This document shows, piece after piece, positions 40,988 to 52,905 of a stretch of DNA of 64,000 nt. The notes beneath the pieces were generated by a model that worked only from the letters and a program-made list of their open reading frames with translations, made no database searches and had not been told where the DNA came from. Source of the DNA: Capitulum mitella (Eukaryota; Arthropoda; Thecostraca; Pollicipedomorpha; Pollicipedidae); NCBI GenBank assembly GCA_030062745.1, contig CP099854.1, positions 15,668,376 through 15,732,375 of the forward strand, given 5' to 3'. A program made the position numbers and the translations under genes. Every line of letters begins with the position of its first letter. Position 1 is the first letter of the stretch.

Positions 40988-41770
40988 TAAAGAACGGGAC
41001 ATCAGTCGCCGGAACTAAGTTGGAAAGCCGTCTACTGTCGCTCCAAGATGTGCAGCCGCCTACGGTCAACGGCACACACCGTCGCAGAACACCAGCTTGT
41101 CCAGGCACGTTATCAGCTACATCTTTGTTTTAAACAAAGACGTAGCTACAACCGGTTTTGGGTTTTCATGGTTATCTGTATCAAAAATGCATGTAGAGCT
41201 CTGAAGCTCAAAGTCCCGAGGTTTTCAGTCACTGGCTGTCGATTGAAGTAGGTTAAATTATGTTGTACCAAGTCGTTTCGGAGTATGGGATGGTAGCAAC
41301 AGCTAATTGGTCATTGATGAATGCACTGGCCAGTTACAACTTTATTTTGAAGCCGTTACTTAACGAAAAAGCTTGAAACTCAAAACCCAACGGTTAAAAC
41401 TGCAAAGCTATTGATCTGTCTTTTCAGAATCTTGTAAGACGTCCTAATTGATTGATATTGGGTTTTGAGGCGTGCCTCGACCTTTTGGTCATTATGCGCC
41501 GCCTGTAAAGTCTGTGTGAGCTACGTTACGTTAGAGTGTATGTGGCGATTTTAAAGATAGCGCAATTGTTTCATTTAACGTTACAGGTTGAAAGAGTAAT
41601 GGACACAAGTGCTTTTTGCGTTAAGTTGTGTGTGTCACAAAAAATTTAGATGCCGTTGAGAATATCGGCATGGTGGGGGGCCTCAGTGAAGCGGGGGCAA
41701 GACGCGCAGGGGGAAGAGGAAGGGAGTCGCCGCCTCTGCTACTGTCAGCTACGTTACTTTTAGCCCTCCT
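40988..41770. other. Unassigned sequence with a 33-bp palindrome
   Basis: Contains the near-perfect inverted repeat at 41115-41147 and two copies of AGCTACGTTAC (41,519 and 41,747). No gene was recognised. The 3' end of the non-LTR element probably lies near 41,640-41,830. Confidence 0.4.
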
Positions 41771-41980
41771 GAAAAACTAGGAATTTAGGTTTTACGTTTG
41801 ATTTTGCCAAGGTGCCGGCACGTGGCCTACTCCTCGCGAAAAGCACCGAGGGGTCTTTATCGTGCAGGCTAGGAGGAGATTGCCCACACCGCCTCTCACG
41901 CTGGCTAAGCGTTCACCCTCTCACGCCGGGTGTTGCGGAAGAAAGGAAGGAGTGAGAAGGATTTGCAGTGCTGTGTGGCG

Positions 41981-44900
41981 TTAGAGTTCTGCTAGGTGTG
42001 TGTCATTTAGGTATCTGAATAGCAGCTGTAGTAGGTCTGGGTGCTGGTTACCCAGTAGGGTACACAGGGTAAGCTGAATTTTCTTTTGTTGGCAGAAGGC
42101 CTTAATGGGTCGTCTTTGTGTTTCGAAATCCCTACATTCCAGCAGGAGGTGACTTATGTTAAGTGGTGTGTTGCATGTGTGGCATTGTGGTGCTTGATAA
42201 GAGCCGTCCTCTAAGAGTGGTTGTGTGTATTTTGTGCGACCCGTTCTAAGTCTGGTGAGGACGACTTCTTGGCGCCTGCATTTTTGATTTGATGTGTCCC
42301 AGGCGCAAAGTGTGGGTTTGATATCGTACAGGTGTGCGTGGTGATTTTGTGTCCAGGTTTTCTGTTGGTGTTTACGGATGTGTTGTTGCAGTGCGGCCTT
42401 GCAGTCGTCGAGTGAAAATTTGGTATCAAAGCATGTGTCGAATGCTAGTGACTGTTTCGCAATCTGGTCTGCTCGCTCGTTGCTTCTGATGTTAGCGTGT
42501 CCCGGTATCCAAAGGAAGGAAATGTCGTTTACGTTAGGGAACACTTGCTGTTGTATGCAATCAATGATGTAGTGTGATGGGTCGGCCGTATTGCTGATGG
42601 CTTGTAGGACCGATTTTGAGTCAGAGCAGACAACTACGTTAACCATGTTGTGTCTGATCGCCATGCGAATGGCTATCAGTATGGCCATGGCCTCTGCAGT
42701 GAAGATCGATGTTTGGTCTGGGAGGCGGTTGCCGAGCTCGAAGCCAGGCGATGTGAGTCCAAATCCGACTTTGTCGTCGATTTTGGACCCGTCTGTGTAT
42801 ATGAATGGTTTGTGGTCGTTAACAGTGGTGTATTCGCGGAATTTGGCGAGTATCTCTGTTTGAGTTATGTCTGTTTTACGTTCTGTGAGAAGATATTCGA
42901 TAGTGGGTGGTTTGTGAATCCAGAATGACCTGAGGGGCGGTCTGGGTGCAGTGGGCGGTACGGCAAACTGAAGGTCTGCCAGAGCCGTGCTTGTTTGAAC
43001 GTGAAAAGGTGGGCGTTTGCGTGCTGCACGGCTCTTGTCTAGTCTGTCGTGTTTGAAGCAAGACTGTGCCGGATGGTTTTCTGTAGTCTGAACTGTCATG
43101 TAGTACCGACACAGTTGTTGTGTTCGTCTGATCTGTAGGGATGGCATGTCCGCGTCGGCCAGAAGGCTGACAGTCGGGGTACTGTGTAATGCTTCAGTGG
43201 CTGCTCGAATGCTGTGATTTTGTATGGCTTCCAGTTTTTGTGCTAGGGACGGAGAGATGCTGTTGAAAATAAAGCTGTTGTATTCCAGAATGGGTCGAAT
43301 GATGGCCTTGTAGAGTCTGAGTAGTGTTTGTCTGTCTCCGCCCCAGTCTGTTCCTGAGAGGCAGCGGAGGATGTTGGTGCGTTTTGCGCATCGTTTCGTG
43401 GTGTCTTTGATGTGTTGTTGGAATGTCAGTTTTTCGTCGAGGTGGATTCCGAAAAATTTGAAACTTTTAACCTGTTCTATGGCTTCGCCATGGATATTCA
43501 GGTTCAGGGTGAGTGGTCCGGTGGCGCGAGCGTATGCAACTACTGCGGATTTTTCTGCGGACAGGGTGAAGCCCCATTTGTTACACCACTTTGCAATGTG
43601 GTCCAGTCCGGTTTGAACGGTGTTTTCGGCTTTGAAGAAGCAGTGGTTAGTGGCCCAAATGGCCACGTCGTCCGCAAAAAGTGAATAGTGTAGTGTTCTG
43701 CAGTGTAAATCGTCAAACATGTCGTTAATCATGATGAGAAAGAGTGTTGGTGAAATGACGCTTCCTTGTGGAAGGCCCTGGTCTTGCGCTCTCTGGTCTG
43801 GAGGTGGTGTTGCCGCATCTGACCTGTACTGTTCTATCCCGGAGGAAGTTCAGTAGAAAGTGTGCTAGGTGTCCGCGTAGACCTAGCTTGTAGAGTTTGT
43901 GTGCAAGTGCGGACTTGTGGACTCGGTCGAATGCGGCCGTGATGTCTAAGTATGCTGCTACTGTGGTGCGTTTGTAATTCATGCCGTGTTTGATGTCGTG
44001 TACTATGCGTATGAGATTGTCTGCGGTGGACTTGTGTTTTCTGAAACCGCATTGGTGTTCGTCGAGCAGTTTTTTGTTTTCCAGAAAGTGTCGGAGGCGT
44101 GTGTTTACCATGCGCTCGACGAGTTTGCTGGCACAGCTGGTGGGAGATATTGGTCTGTAGCCTTTTGGCTGAGTGTGGTCTTTTTGGGGCTTGGGCAAGG
44201 GAATGATTATACTTTGTCGCCAATTTGGCGGAAAGGAGTCGTTTAAGAAGAGATTGTTAATGGCCGTCAACAGGTACGTTAAAGATACTTTGCTCAAGTG
44301 TCTGAAGAGTTGGTAGTGAATGTCGTCCGGCCCAACCGACGTGTTGCGGCACTTGCTGAGGGCAAGGCGTAATTCATACATGGTGAATGGAGTGTTGTAT
44401 GTTTCAGTGTTAGTCGACTGAATGTTTGCCGCAAGTGCTTGAAGTGAGTTTATTAGTGCTGTGTCGTAAGTGTGGTTTGCGGAGACGTTGGTGTAATGAG
44501 TTTTGAAGTGTTCCACGACGTCGCCAGGTTCTGTGATGCGCTGATTGTTTATTGTCAGTTGTGGAAAAGGACCTGGCTGAGGGCGTTTGAGGTGGAAGCG
44601 TTTAATGAGTGTCCAGATGGTGCTTGTGGGTGTAAATCTATTAAATGTGGCTGCATGTTCCCGCCAAGCTGTTCTCCCCGCTCCACGTATGGTTGAGCGA
44701 CAGAGTGCTTTTGCTCGGCGGTACTCCAGGAGATGCGCTTCGCACATCACCCTTTTGTACCGCTTCAAAGCTCTGCGTCGTTTTGCGATGGCTTGTTGGC
44801 ATTCCGGGGTCCACCAAGGCGCTGATGCCTTATTTTTTTTTTTTTTTTTTTTTGGGACGGTGGCCTGTGCTGCTGAGCTGATGGCTCCTAAGACCTCACT

Positions 44901-45681
44901 TATGGTGTGGTCCGTTGAATTTACTAATGCGAGGTCCACCATAGCCTCGTATTTTGGTCAGTCCGCCCTTTTCAAATTCCATGTGGGTGCGTGGAGTTTG
45001 GTATGGTGGATTGCAGCGGAGCTGAGCTTAATGTGTATTGGGTAGTGGTCGCTCAGTCCGGGGTCGTCCTCTACCGACCATTCAAAAAGGTGACTAATTC
45101 GCGGGGTGCAGCACGAAATGTCTATTGCGCTGTCTACGGCCCCTAATCTGGGGTTATGTCTGGTGGCGGCCCCGGTGTTTAGCAGTGTAAGATTTTAATT
45201 CTCGATAAATGTGTGTATCATGTGTCCTCTATTGGTTGTTATGTGGCTCCCCCAGCTGGGGTGGTGCGCGTTTATGTCTCCCAGAATGAGCACTGGGTGT
45301 GGTAGTTGTGAGATGAGGGTGGTGAGGTCGTGCAGTGTGGGGTCTGGTTCTGAGGGTGGGAGGTATATTGAAATAATGGTGGTTTGTATGTGGTTGATTT
45401 TTAGGTTTATGGCTACGCAATTTATGTGACTGTTTACGTTAATTCTGCTGTGGGGGATGCTGTTGGCAATGAGAATGGCAGCTCCCCCTCTTCTGGTTGG
45501 CCCGTTGACATTGTCAACGTGCCACGTGAAGTTTGGAATGTGAGTCCAGTAGGAATCTGTGTCTCGCAGATGTGTCTCCTGGAGGGCGGCCAGGAGCAGG
45601 TTTTTGCGTTGTCAGTTCAGATTTGAATTCGGTGAAGCGAGATGAAATGCCGCCCACATTCCATTGGAGAATGTGTGTCAT
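41981..45681 (-). pseudogene. Non-LTR retrotransposon ORF2 (EN-RT-RNase H), disrupted
   Basis: Starts at ATG 45681 with LQWNVGGISSRFTEF (AP endonuclease start). A frameshift at the A5 run at 45601-45605 precedes LLLAALQETHL. LILGDINAHHPSWGS and SDHYPI complete the endonuclease. A TAA stop lies at 45195-45197, after which the same frame resumes. RT motifs follow: SVGPDDIHYQLFRHL, TVAAYLDITAAFDRV, then a second frameshift at about 43,785-43,800 just before QGLPQGSVISPTLF, and the catalytic FADD at about 43,670. RNase H starts at FIYTDGSKIDDKVGFGL, with ECRDFE after a CCHC-like motif near the end. The poly-T at 44833-44853 encodes a Lys tract. The protein cannot be made whole. Confidence 0.85.
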
Positions 45682-45684
45682 GAT

Positions 45685-47346
45685 TTAAGACTTGGGGACT
45701 GGAGTGGGACAGATGCGGCGTGTCGTGGGGGTGTCGGAGACCGAATCCGCAAGGTTTAGGGGTCTGCGGAGACGGCGTCGGGTCATGGCTGGCGGTGTGA
45801 CACGCCGGACCAGAGAGGTGGTGCTGGTTTTGGATCGGGTTATTGGTCCGGCTTGGGGCTCAGTCTGGCAGGCCACGTTTGCTGTGGATGGTCTGTCACA
45901 CTGAGTCCCGGTGGATGTCGTGGAGGCGGGAGCGGGGGTCTGAGAGGATTTGGATTGGGGCTTTCTTGGGACTTGGTGGGGGAGGGGTTTGGGCCCGGGT
46001 GGAGGGAGGGGGGGAACTGGGTGGAGGAGAGGAGTTTGAGACCTGGTGTTGGGCGAGCGGGTTGGCGGGGTGTGGTCATCGGGAAAGGGTATGGCCACTC
46101 GGGGCGGCCGGTTGGGGGCTGGAGCGACCGTGGGTGGGGGGGGGGGCAGGCCTGGCTTCGCGCCGGGGGTGCGTCGCCAGGCCCAGGGTGGGCCGAGGGG
46201 AAGGTGTGGGGGGTGAGGGAGCAGGCCTGGCTTTGCGCCTGGAGCGCGTCGCCAGGCCCAAGGGGGGCCAAGGGGAGGGAAGTGCTGAAGGGATCGGGGG
46301 TGGGGAGGGTGAGGGAGCAGGCCTGGCCTTGCGTCGGCAGCGCATTGCCAAGCCTGGGGGAAGCCGGGAGGTGGGTGGAGGAGGGGACGACGTTGGAGGG
46401 AGCGGGGATGGGGAGGGTGGGGGAGGAGGCCTGGTCGCGCTCTCGCGGGGCCAGTGCCGGTGCGCAGGGTTGGGTAAGGGGGACGGGGCGGAAGAACAGG
46501 ACGTCGGACGCCCGGGGCGGGAGGGGGGGGGGACGGTGGTCCGGTGGCGGTGGCAGTCGGAGAGGGGTGAGGGAGGTTCAAGGACGAGCGTGCGGCGGCG
46601 GCATAGGAGCGCCCGGGAGTGAGCAGCCGCCGTGCTGCGGAGAAGGATATGTCCTTAATGGCCGCGAGCTCGTGGATGTCGCTTTCCCGCAGCCATACGG
46701 GACATTGTGGGTCGGAGGAACGATGTGCGCCGCCACAGGCCGCACATTTGCGGACCGCGGAGGTGCACGTTGTGGTGGAATGTGGCTCCGCGCACCGAGC
46801 ACAGCGTGCGCTGGGTGAAGCGCAAGCCTGTTCTCCATGGCCGTAGCGCTGGCAGCGGTGGCAGCGGACGGGACGGGTGATGTGAGGGAATACTTTGTGC
46901 TGGATGTGGTTGATGGTGATGTGTGATGGTCGGGTTTTTGTGGGGAAGGACAGTGTGAGGATAGTGGTCTGCCTCCAGCGCCTTGGAGCAGAGAACAAAG
47001 ATGCTCCTGTTCCCTGGAGGGCTGCGGCGATGTCTTCGTGACTGGAAGTATTGAACTCTGGCGTGTTGATGGTGCCTCGGCTGCTGTTGATTGAGTTGTG
47101 GAGTGTGAAGCTGCACTTTTGTGAGTTAAATGTTGTGAGTGACAGCAGCTTCTTGGTGTCTTTTGAGCTTGTGGTGCGCACAATGATGTGTTTGTGGTGT
47201 CTGGTGACGGTGAGGTTTTTGTGTTGTACGTGGTGTTCGAGGGTCTTCGTGAGTGTGAATGCCGACTCCTTGGCTATGTCGTGAGTGGAGTCCGTGTAGA
47301 TGCCGACGACGAAAGAGCCGTCGTCGGCGGTGGCAGGATAGGCCAT
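45685..47346 (-). CDS. Non-LTR retrotransposon ORF1 (gag-like), 553 aa, intact
   Basis: One uninterrupted frame. The N-terminal half holds a region with KNLTVTRHHKHIIVRT, resembling the RNA-binding fold of I/jockey gag proteins. Around residues 175-235 are three zinc-knuckle-like motifs: CHRCQRYGHGEQAC, CARCAEPHSTTTC and CAACGGAHRSSDPQC. The C-terminal half is very proline-rich, with an internal repeat (PGLLPHPPHPRSLQ twice and PPWAWRR...GAKPGL twice). It would coat the element RNA. The stop codon is 3 bases upstream of the ORF2 ATG. Confidence 0.85.
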   Translation of the reverse strand: MAYPATADDGSFVVGIYTDSTHDIAKESAFTLTKTLEHHVQHKNLTVTRHHKHIIVRTTSSKDTKKLLSLTTFNSQKCSFTLHNSINSSRGTINTPEFNTSSHEDIAAALQGTGASLFSAPRRWRQTTILTLSFPTKTRPSHITINHIQHKVFPHITRPVRCHRCQRYGHGEQACASPSARCARCAEPHSTTTCTSAVRKCAACGGAHRSSDPQCPVWLRESDIHELAAIKDISFSAARRLLTPGRSYAAAARSSLNLPHPSPTATATGPPSPPPPAPGVRRPVLPPRPPYPTLRTGTGPARARPGLLPHPPHPRSLQRRPLLHPPPGFPQAWQCAADARPGLLPHPPHPRSLQHFPPLGPPWAWRRAPGAKPGLLPHPPHLPLGPPWAWRRTPGAKPGLPPPPPTVAPAPNRPPRVAIPFPDDHTPPTRSPNTRSQTPLLHPVPPLPPPGPKPLPHQVPRKPQSKSSQTPAPASTTSTGTQCDRPSTANVACQTEPQAGPITRSKTSTTSLVRRVTPPAMTRRRLRRPLNLADSVSDTPTTRRICPTPVPKS

Positions 47347-47510
47347 GTTTTTAGGGAGGTGATTGTGTTTTGTTAGTGGCTGTGGGGCACTAGTGGCCCC
47401 AGAAAGTGAAAGACCGGCTTCGTTGACCCCTTAGGCCCAGGCGTTAGCCCAGGGGCCTACCTGCCCTGGCCGCAATGGCCCCAAGCAGGGGGGTATACAC
47501 CGTTAGGTTT

Positions 47511-50500
47511 CCACCGGTTTGTTAGTAGATAGAAAAGAGAGAAAAAGAGGAATAGGTTGGGGAGGATTTCCTGTGGTTTGCGACGGACGCCTGCTTCAGA
47601 CCCCGCAGCAGCTCCGAGCCGGCTTACTGCGAGTAACAGGACGCCCTGGGAACGCGCCCCACAGGTGCCTCTTCTCTTCTTTCTTCTCTTTCTTCTTGTC
47701 TTCTCTCGCCTTCCGCCGCCGCGCTTCCTCTTCCGCTTGAAGACGTCCTAAGCTTAGAGTATGGGTTCGTCCGCAGCTCTCGTCAGTAAAGGGTACTCTC
47801 CCCGCATGCATTTAGGCGACTGGCTGCGCGGTGACTGTCGCAAACATGCCATAATCGTAACTAAGCAGGGAAATTACGAATGTCTTGATATTCCCCAAGA
47901 ACGCGCCTTTTTCTTTTCGCCTCAATGTCCGCAGCTGCGCTGTGTTTGGACCGTAAACTTTTGTGGAAGTTAACTTCGTGGCTATAGTACTGCATGGAAA
48001 GACGTGGGAAAACGAAGCTCCATAAAGTCGTGAATGTTTATTTGGGGCCAGTTTTGTAAAGAAACTGCATCATGTTAAATGATGTTATTGTGATGATATC
48101 CCTGGCTTCATGTCGCATGCGGTTAACGTATGCGTTATATAACAGCACAGTGTTATGTAATCCAGGTTTGTTTTCCGGACTGTGTCTGCTTCAATGGACT
48201 TGGCTCCGCTTCTATAAAAATATACTTCTCGATTAAACTGTGACTCAAAAACTCATCTTAAGGTCAATGATGCTATCTGGGGCAGAATGCAAGGCCACTG
48301 TTCAATTGACGATGGTCACGACATGGGGCTGATGTGGTTTAAACGAGGTTATGGCTCATGGGAAAGTTAACCGGGAAAACACAACGGTTTTAAAGGCAAA
48401 AATATATAGTTCGAAAACGGCCAGTTCCGCGCAGCAAACCACTGAACAAATGCAAAGAATTTTGTTCCTCGGGGTTGCATTAAAATATACGGATGTTCAG
48501 CGATTTTATTTTTGCTGCGCCGTAGTAGGTACGTACTATTGCAATACCAGGCTGGAAGACCCAACTCTCCCCACGTTAAAATTTCTTAGACGACGCCCTG
48601 AATCGCAGGTATGCTCAACCATCTCTGCCGAAGTACACTGGTCGCCGCCAGCGTATCTATCATTTTTGTTAAATCCCTTCTCCTCCGCTAGAATGGCTTT
48701 GATATAGCTTTTAATTATGCCAACAAGATGAAGCTTCCGTTTCCAGGCCACCGTGAACGACATTACCTGCGTAAGTCTCACCGTGAGTGCACGATTCTGT
48801 ACGGAAATCGCCGCTCCTGTCTTCCTGGTCCGTCTGAACTCGCAAATTAACCCGCAGCTGTGAGGTCGAGGCGCTTCAGTAGTATGCACCAAAGTAAGCT
48901 TTCCGACAGTTCCACTTTTGTATGCTCCGACGCATCACAGGGTACTTGGTGGGCTTGTGTTCGCCGGCACAATGTGCCACAGCGGCGCAGGCGGCTGCGA
49001 CCATGGAGGACTGCGACGCATACCAGCACTACATCTCTGAGTCAGCATGCATTAGAAGCGTTATTGCAGACGGGGCTATTGCCATTGGAGAATGGAAATG
49101 GAAAGTCTCCGTATGCAGCAGTGGAGATGGGGGGGGGGGGCGGTTCTGCATCACGAAAATGGCGCTCGTGTGCTATACGCATCCTGTCGCAGACTGGTAT
49201 ACAAATGTTCTCGTTCATTCGTGGCAAGGAGAATGGAACGAACCGAAAAATCTTTCAAGGACTGCGTGCCTGGCCACTAGAGACCCATCTCAGAGTTTTA
49301 GGCCCCCAAAGCAGGGAAAGTCCATTACTTTCTTTGTTGTCTGTTTCCCTTACATACATTGTTTCCCTTAACTTTATTTGCGCTCATCGCAGGCCTTTCA
49401 ATCTTTCCCCACGAAAGGATTCCGACACCCATCGCGCGAACTTTTAGCAGTCACGGTCACGACGAGTACCGCGGTCACGGCCGCGGTCACGACGGCCGCT
49501 CGGTGTGCAGACTCAGACTGTCCTGGTCGGATTAGGTTTGGTCCTACTGGCAAGTGATTTTGTGAGATTTCGACTCAGATTCACTGAACGCGTCGGAAAG
49601 GCAACGCGAGCTTGTGAAGCTGCGTCGAAGCCAGAGGTCAGGAAGAGAAATCTTCTCCATATAATTTGGAAAATTGTAAATCGGCGCTGCATGGAAGGAA
49701 TCGAACAACAAATATATTCGGCCCCCTCTCCCACTTGATAAATGTTTTGTCGTGCATGGCATTGGCTTAGTTTGTGTCGACCTGCAAAGTACCCATGGAC
49801 GCGCCCAAGATTCCTTTCAAGGCAGAGGGCGACCGGTGTTAAAGAGGATCGAAATGCTAGGTTTATTCCTTCTGCTGTTTTGTCTCCTGGTTACTGGTCT
49901 TTTTTAATGAAAAGAACTCAGTATACCTCACGAAAACAAACCAATAGGATACAAATATCCATGCGCATCATCAGGAACATTTTTGTTTCCGTAAGTGATC
50001 GAAACAGAAACACAATCATAGGAAACCGTCGTCATCGAACACCGTCAATCCACCATAACATTGTAAGGTGGCCCCGTCCCTGATGCCGCTGGGAACGACA
50101 GCAATGTGCGAGCTATCGGCCAAAAAACTTGTCTGCTACAGCACAAATCTGGTGAGGTAGCAAACTACCTCAAGCTCTAGTAACTTGAACACCTGTGTGG
50201 CTTGGTGCTTTGGACAATGTAGATAAGTGCGTAGAACTACGGGTGAAAAAGGAGGGTATCAGCACATGAGTCCATTACGCGGATTTCCATTCATCGTCAG
50301 AGCATTGGTGTTAAAAACTGAGAAAAAGTGGGGAATGACTTGCCCCTCCGGCCTCGTCCACCCATGTCCACAAATGAAAACCCGTGTATATTATTCTGGA
50401 CCATTGTTTCCGAAAACGTGAGCTTGCTTTTTGGTTGTTTTGCTTCGAAACATCAGTCAGCACTAGCTACTACGCACTACAGCGCTAGCTACTAAACGCA

Positions 50501-50906
50501 TGCCAAGATGTGCATTCGTGTTTTGACTGACTTTGATCTTGAGCAGAACAAACCGACAAGGTGGAATGCTGCACATGATCAGATATTGGACGCTCACATT
50601 GAGCACATGAGCCGCTTTCATGGGGCATATTGGCCGCAAATATGGCGCCCACTCAGTGCTATGGCTTCGTGATCGCTTCTGGTTAACCAGGACCGAACGG
50701 CACTTGCACAAAGCTCGCTATCGCCACATCTGTCTGACCTTCAGTCGCGGTCAAGCCCGCCACCGCCGCATCTGTTGATCTCTCGTTTGGCGAAGCGGTG
50801 GTCGTCGCGGTCTGCACGGGAACTCCCGTCTTTTCCCGGCCGACACCACGTGCAGCGCTATTGCGCCGCATCAGCCGCCGCCACGGCCCGCGCCGTTAGG
50901 GCCGCA
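47511..50906. other. Unassigned intergenic sequence
   Basis: A polypyrimidine stretch lies at 47,670-47,715, and GGTCACGAC-type short repeats at 49,450-49,500. Otherwise unique sequence in which no gene, exon or repeat family was recognised. Confidence 0.35.
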
Positions 50907-50914
50907 CCGTGACA

Positions 50915-51166
50915 CAGGGGTGCAGCCAAGATTTGGCCGAGGACGGGGGCAGGGGAAACCCAACCCCCTCAATCTGGGGGGTTTAGGGAGTTTCTATCTA
51001 AGATAAGGTTTCAGTCTAAGAAACTTTCAAACCCTCAGTGAAAGTTTCTTACATTGTGGCGCCAGTATTTTCGAGCTTTGGAGATTTTCATTTACTTGCA
51101 TTGTTGGTGCGTTTTCCTCCCCAAACGTCCATGGTCTCTTCGCCCTCCCCCCGGGCTACGCCCCTG
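50915..51166. mobile_element. hAT-like miniature element, 252 bp
   Basis: Terminal inverted repeats are CAGGGGTGCAGCC and GGGCTACGCCCCTG, resembling hAT ends. The flanking octamers CCGTGACA (50907-50914) and TCGTGACG (51167-51174) match at 6 of 8 bases, consistent with an 8-base target duplication. The middle has a perfect 13-base stem, TAAGAAACTTTCA with its complement at 51017-51051. No coding capacity. Confidence 0.7.
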
Positions 51167-51174
51167 TCGTGACG

Positions 51175-51915
51175 TGAGGTCACACCACATCGCCATCACA
51201 ACCGTGGTCATATGAGGTCCCAGAACAGCCTCGGCCTCGTCAACCCAGAACGTTCGTACACGCGGTTTGTGTGAAGTTTGGTTTGGTCTCAACGGCAAAG
51301 GCTCGTGACATATATTCATAGCGCGACTTTATGGTGTCTGGGAAGCTCCGCGACTTGTCCGGCACAGGACACGTCAGTTCGAGTGGTCTCCATTCGTGAC
51401 TTCACGCCTTCGTACACAACTGACGCATCACGTCCCATGTCGGACAGTCCGCCGTGGTGACGTCACTAGTAGCCAGGTGCCCCGGGACGGCCACGGGAGC
51501 CGGCATAACCGCCGGCGCCTCCTGAGCCGGGAGGTCGAGAAAAGCCGCCCGGCCCCACCGGCTGTGGGCAGAGATACCGCATGGTCAGACGAGATCTGGC
51601 GCACAATGCGTCTCCTGTGTAGATCACCTAGTCAGGCTGGAGAATGACAAAAAGGAGTGCGACACAGGTGGAACAGAGCATGGGTCAGAAAGAGCAGGGA
51701 CGAGAGCAAAGCTAGCGACCAAATGTAGTTCTGCATGCGGCGGAAATTTCGATTTTTCAACATCACCTTGAATGATTGGGATTGAAACAGTTGCTGTGAA
51801 GTTTTCACTGCTCTGGGCACTGGTGCAATTCTGATACCAGCGTTGGTACCAACATATTCTTTTTTGCCTGAGCTGGACTACATGACAACACGTTTTCCTG
51901 TCATTTTCAACCAGT
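51175..51915. other. Unassigned intergenic sequence
   Basis: No gene, exon or repeat family was recognised. Confidence 0.4.
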
Positions 51916-51919
51916 TTAA

Positions 51920-52340
51920 CCGCGCCGCACTGTCGGTCGGCGCCACGCACGCCCGACTGGAGAGGGGGGCGGTTGACCGCCCTCTCTGACTCACGAACGG
52001 TTGGTCACACCATAAAAATAAGCACACTGTTGGAAGGCTCGTGAAGAGAAGAGCTCAAAACTGACCTCGTTTTTAGTTTTACATAATATGTAAGCCAGTT
52101 TCGTCCTATATATCTTTTCTCTTAGCTGCAAGCATGAGACCGAGAAACGGCCTGGATCTCAAGGGCTGCAACTAACCAAGTCTAGATAGAGGCATCAGCG
52201 GACAGGTAAAGGTCTGCAAATGCCGATACACGTATAATTTCTTTGATTTATTTAATATATACGCGGAAACGATGACTTCAAGACAAGGCGATTTTCCCAC
52301 CGCTGCTCGGTGGGCGCCATAGACTGCCGCGGTATGGCCT
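51920..52340 (+). mobile_element. Family B element, copy B6, 3'-truncated
   Basis: Left flank TTAA (51916-51919), start CCGCGCCGCACTGTCGG. It follows the other copies for about 400 bases (through the GATAAAAATAAGCACACTG-type block), then similarity stops near 52,340. The right half is absent. Confidence 0.75.
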
Positions 52341-52633
52341 TCCGGTTGTGACATCTGTATGTTGGGGTGATGGGGATCGTGACTGGCGTTATATCAGGTG
52401 GCAAAAACTGGTAAAGCCATGTGTTATTTACGTCGGAATTCGTTTCTTAAGATTTGAGACCCGATAGTCACTACCTGGCTCCTGCTTTTTCACGGCAAAC
52501 ATATCTCCGTTCGTAGATGTAAATGCAACAAAGAAAAATGAGTATCCCACACATGTCAAATGATAAAAACCTGCTCGGAGGTACTCAAGAGGCTTCGATT
52601 TTCACGTGCCACACAAGACCTTTCTGATTAGAT

Positions 52634-52639
52634 TTTATT
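52634..52639 (-). terminator. Poly(A) signal of the polyglycine peptide gene
   Basis: AATAAA on the minus strand, 66 bases after the stop codon of exon 2. Confidence 0.65.
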
Positions 52640-52705
52640 GCATTGCATGGACCAAGTCCTCCATTTAGTCTTCTACAAATCTTCTACGGGGCGATGTTGG
52701 CATTC

Positions 52706-52824
52706 CTAGCCCCGACGTCTGAAAAAACGTCTGAAAGAGCGACCGCCGCCACCACCTCCGCCTCCTCCACCTCCGCCTCCTCCGCCACCACCGCCGCCGC
52801 CTCCACCTCCGCCACCACCACCAC

Positions 52825-52861
<37 letters not shown>

Positions 52862-52905
52862 GCCACCGCCTCCTCCTCCTCCTCCTCCGCCGCCGCCACC
52901 GAATG
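52706..52905 (-). CDS. Exon 2 of polyglycine peptide gene: Gly53 and Arg/Phe tail
   Basis: 200 bases including TAG. Two leading bases (CA) complete the split Pro codon. The 53 Gly codons run from 52900 down to 52742. The eleven-residue tail (52741-52709) is unlike the repeat and uses varied codons, so it is not part of the expansion. Confidence 0.7.

Larger units (their letters stand above)
41770..47510 (-). mobile_element. I-type non-LTR retrotransposon, near full length, inactive
   Basis: On the minus strand: a 5' leader (about 47,510-47,347), ORF1 (gag-like with zinc knuckles), ORF2 (endonuclease, reverse transcriptase, RNase H, C-terminal zinc motif) and a 3' leader that includes GATAAAGACCCCTCGGTGC near 41,855. 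Having an RNase H domain and CCHC gag knuckles places it in the I group of non-LTR elements; the exact clade is uncertain. ORF2 carries at least two frameshifts and one stop, so this copy is not autonomous. Exact ends and target duplication were not determined. Confidence 0.85.

Noticed and set aside
45692-46818. Glycine-rich plus-strand frames of 259 and 321 residues
   Set aside because: They are antisense to the proline-rich half of the retrotransposon ORF1.
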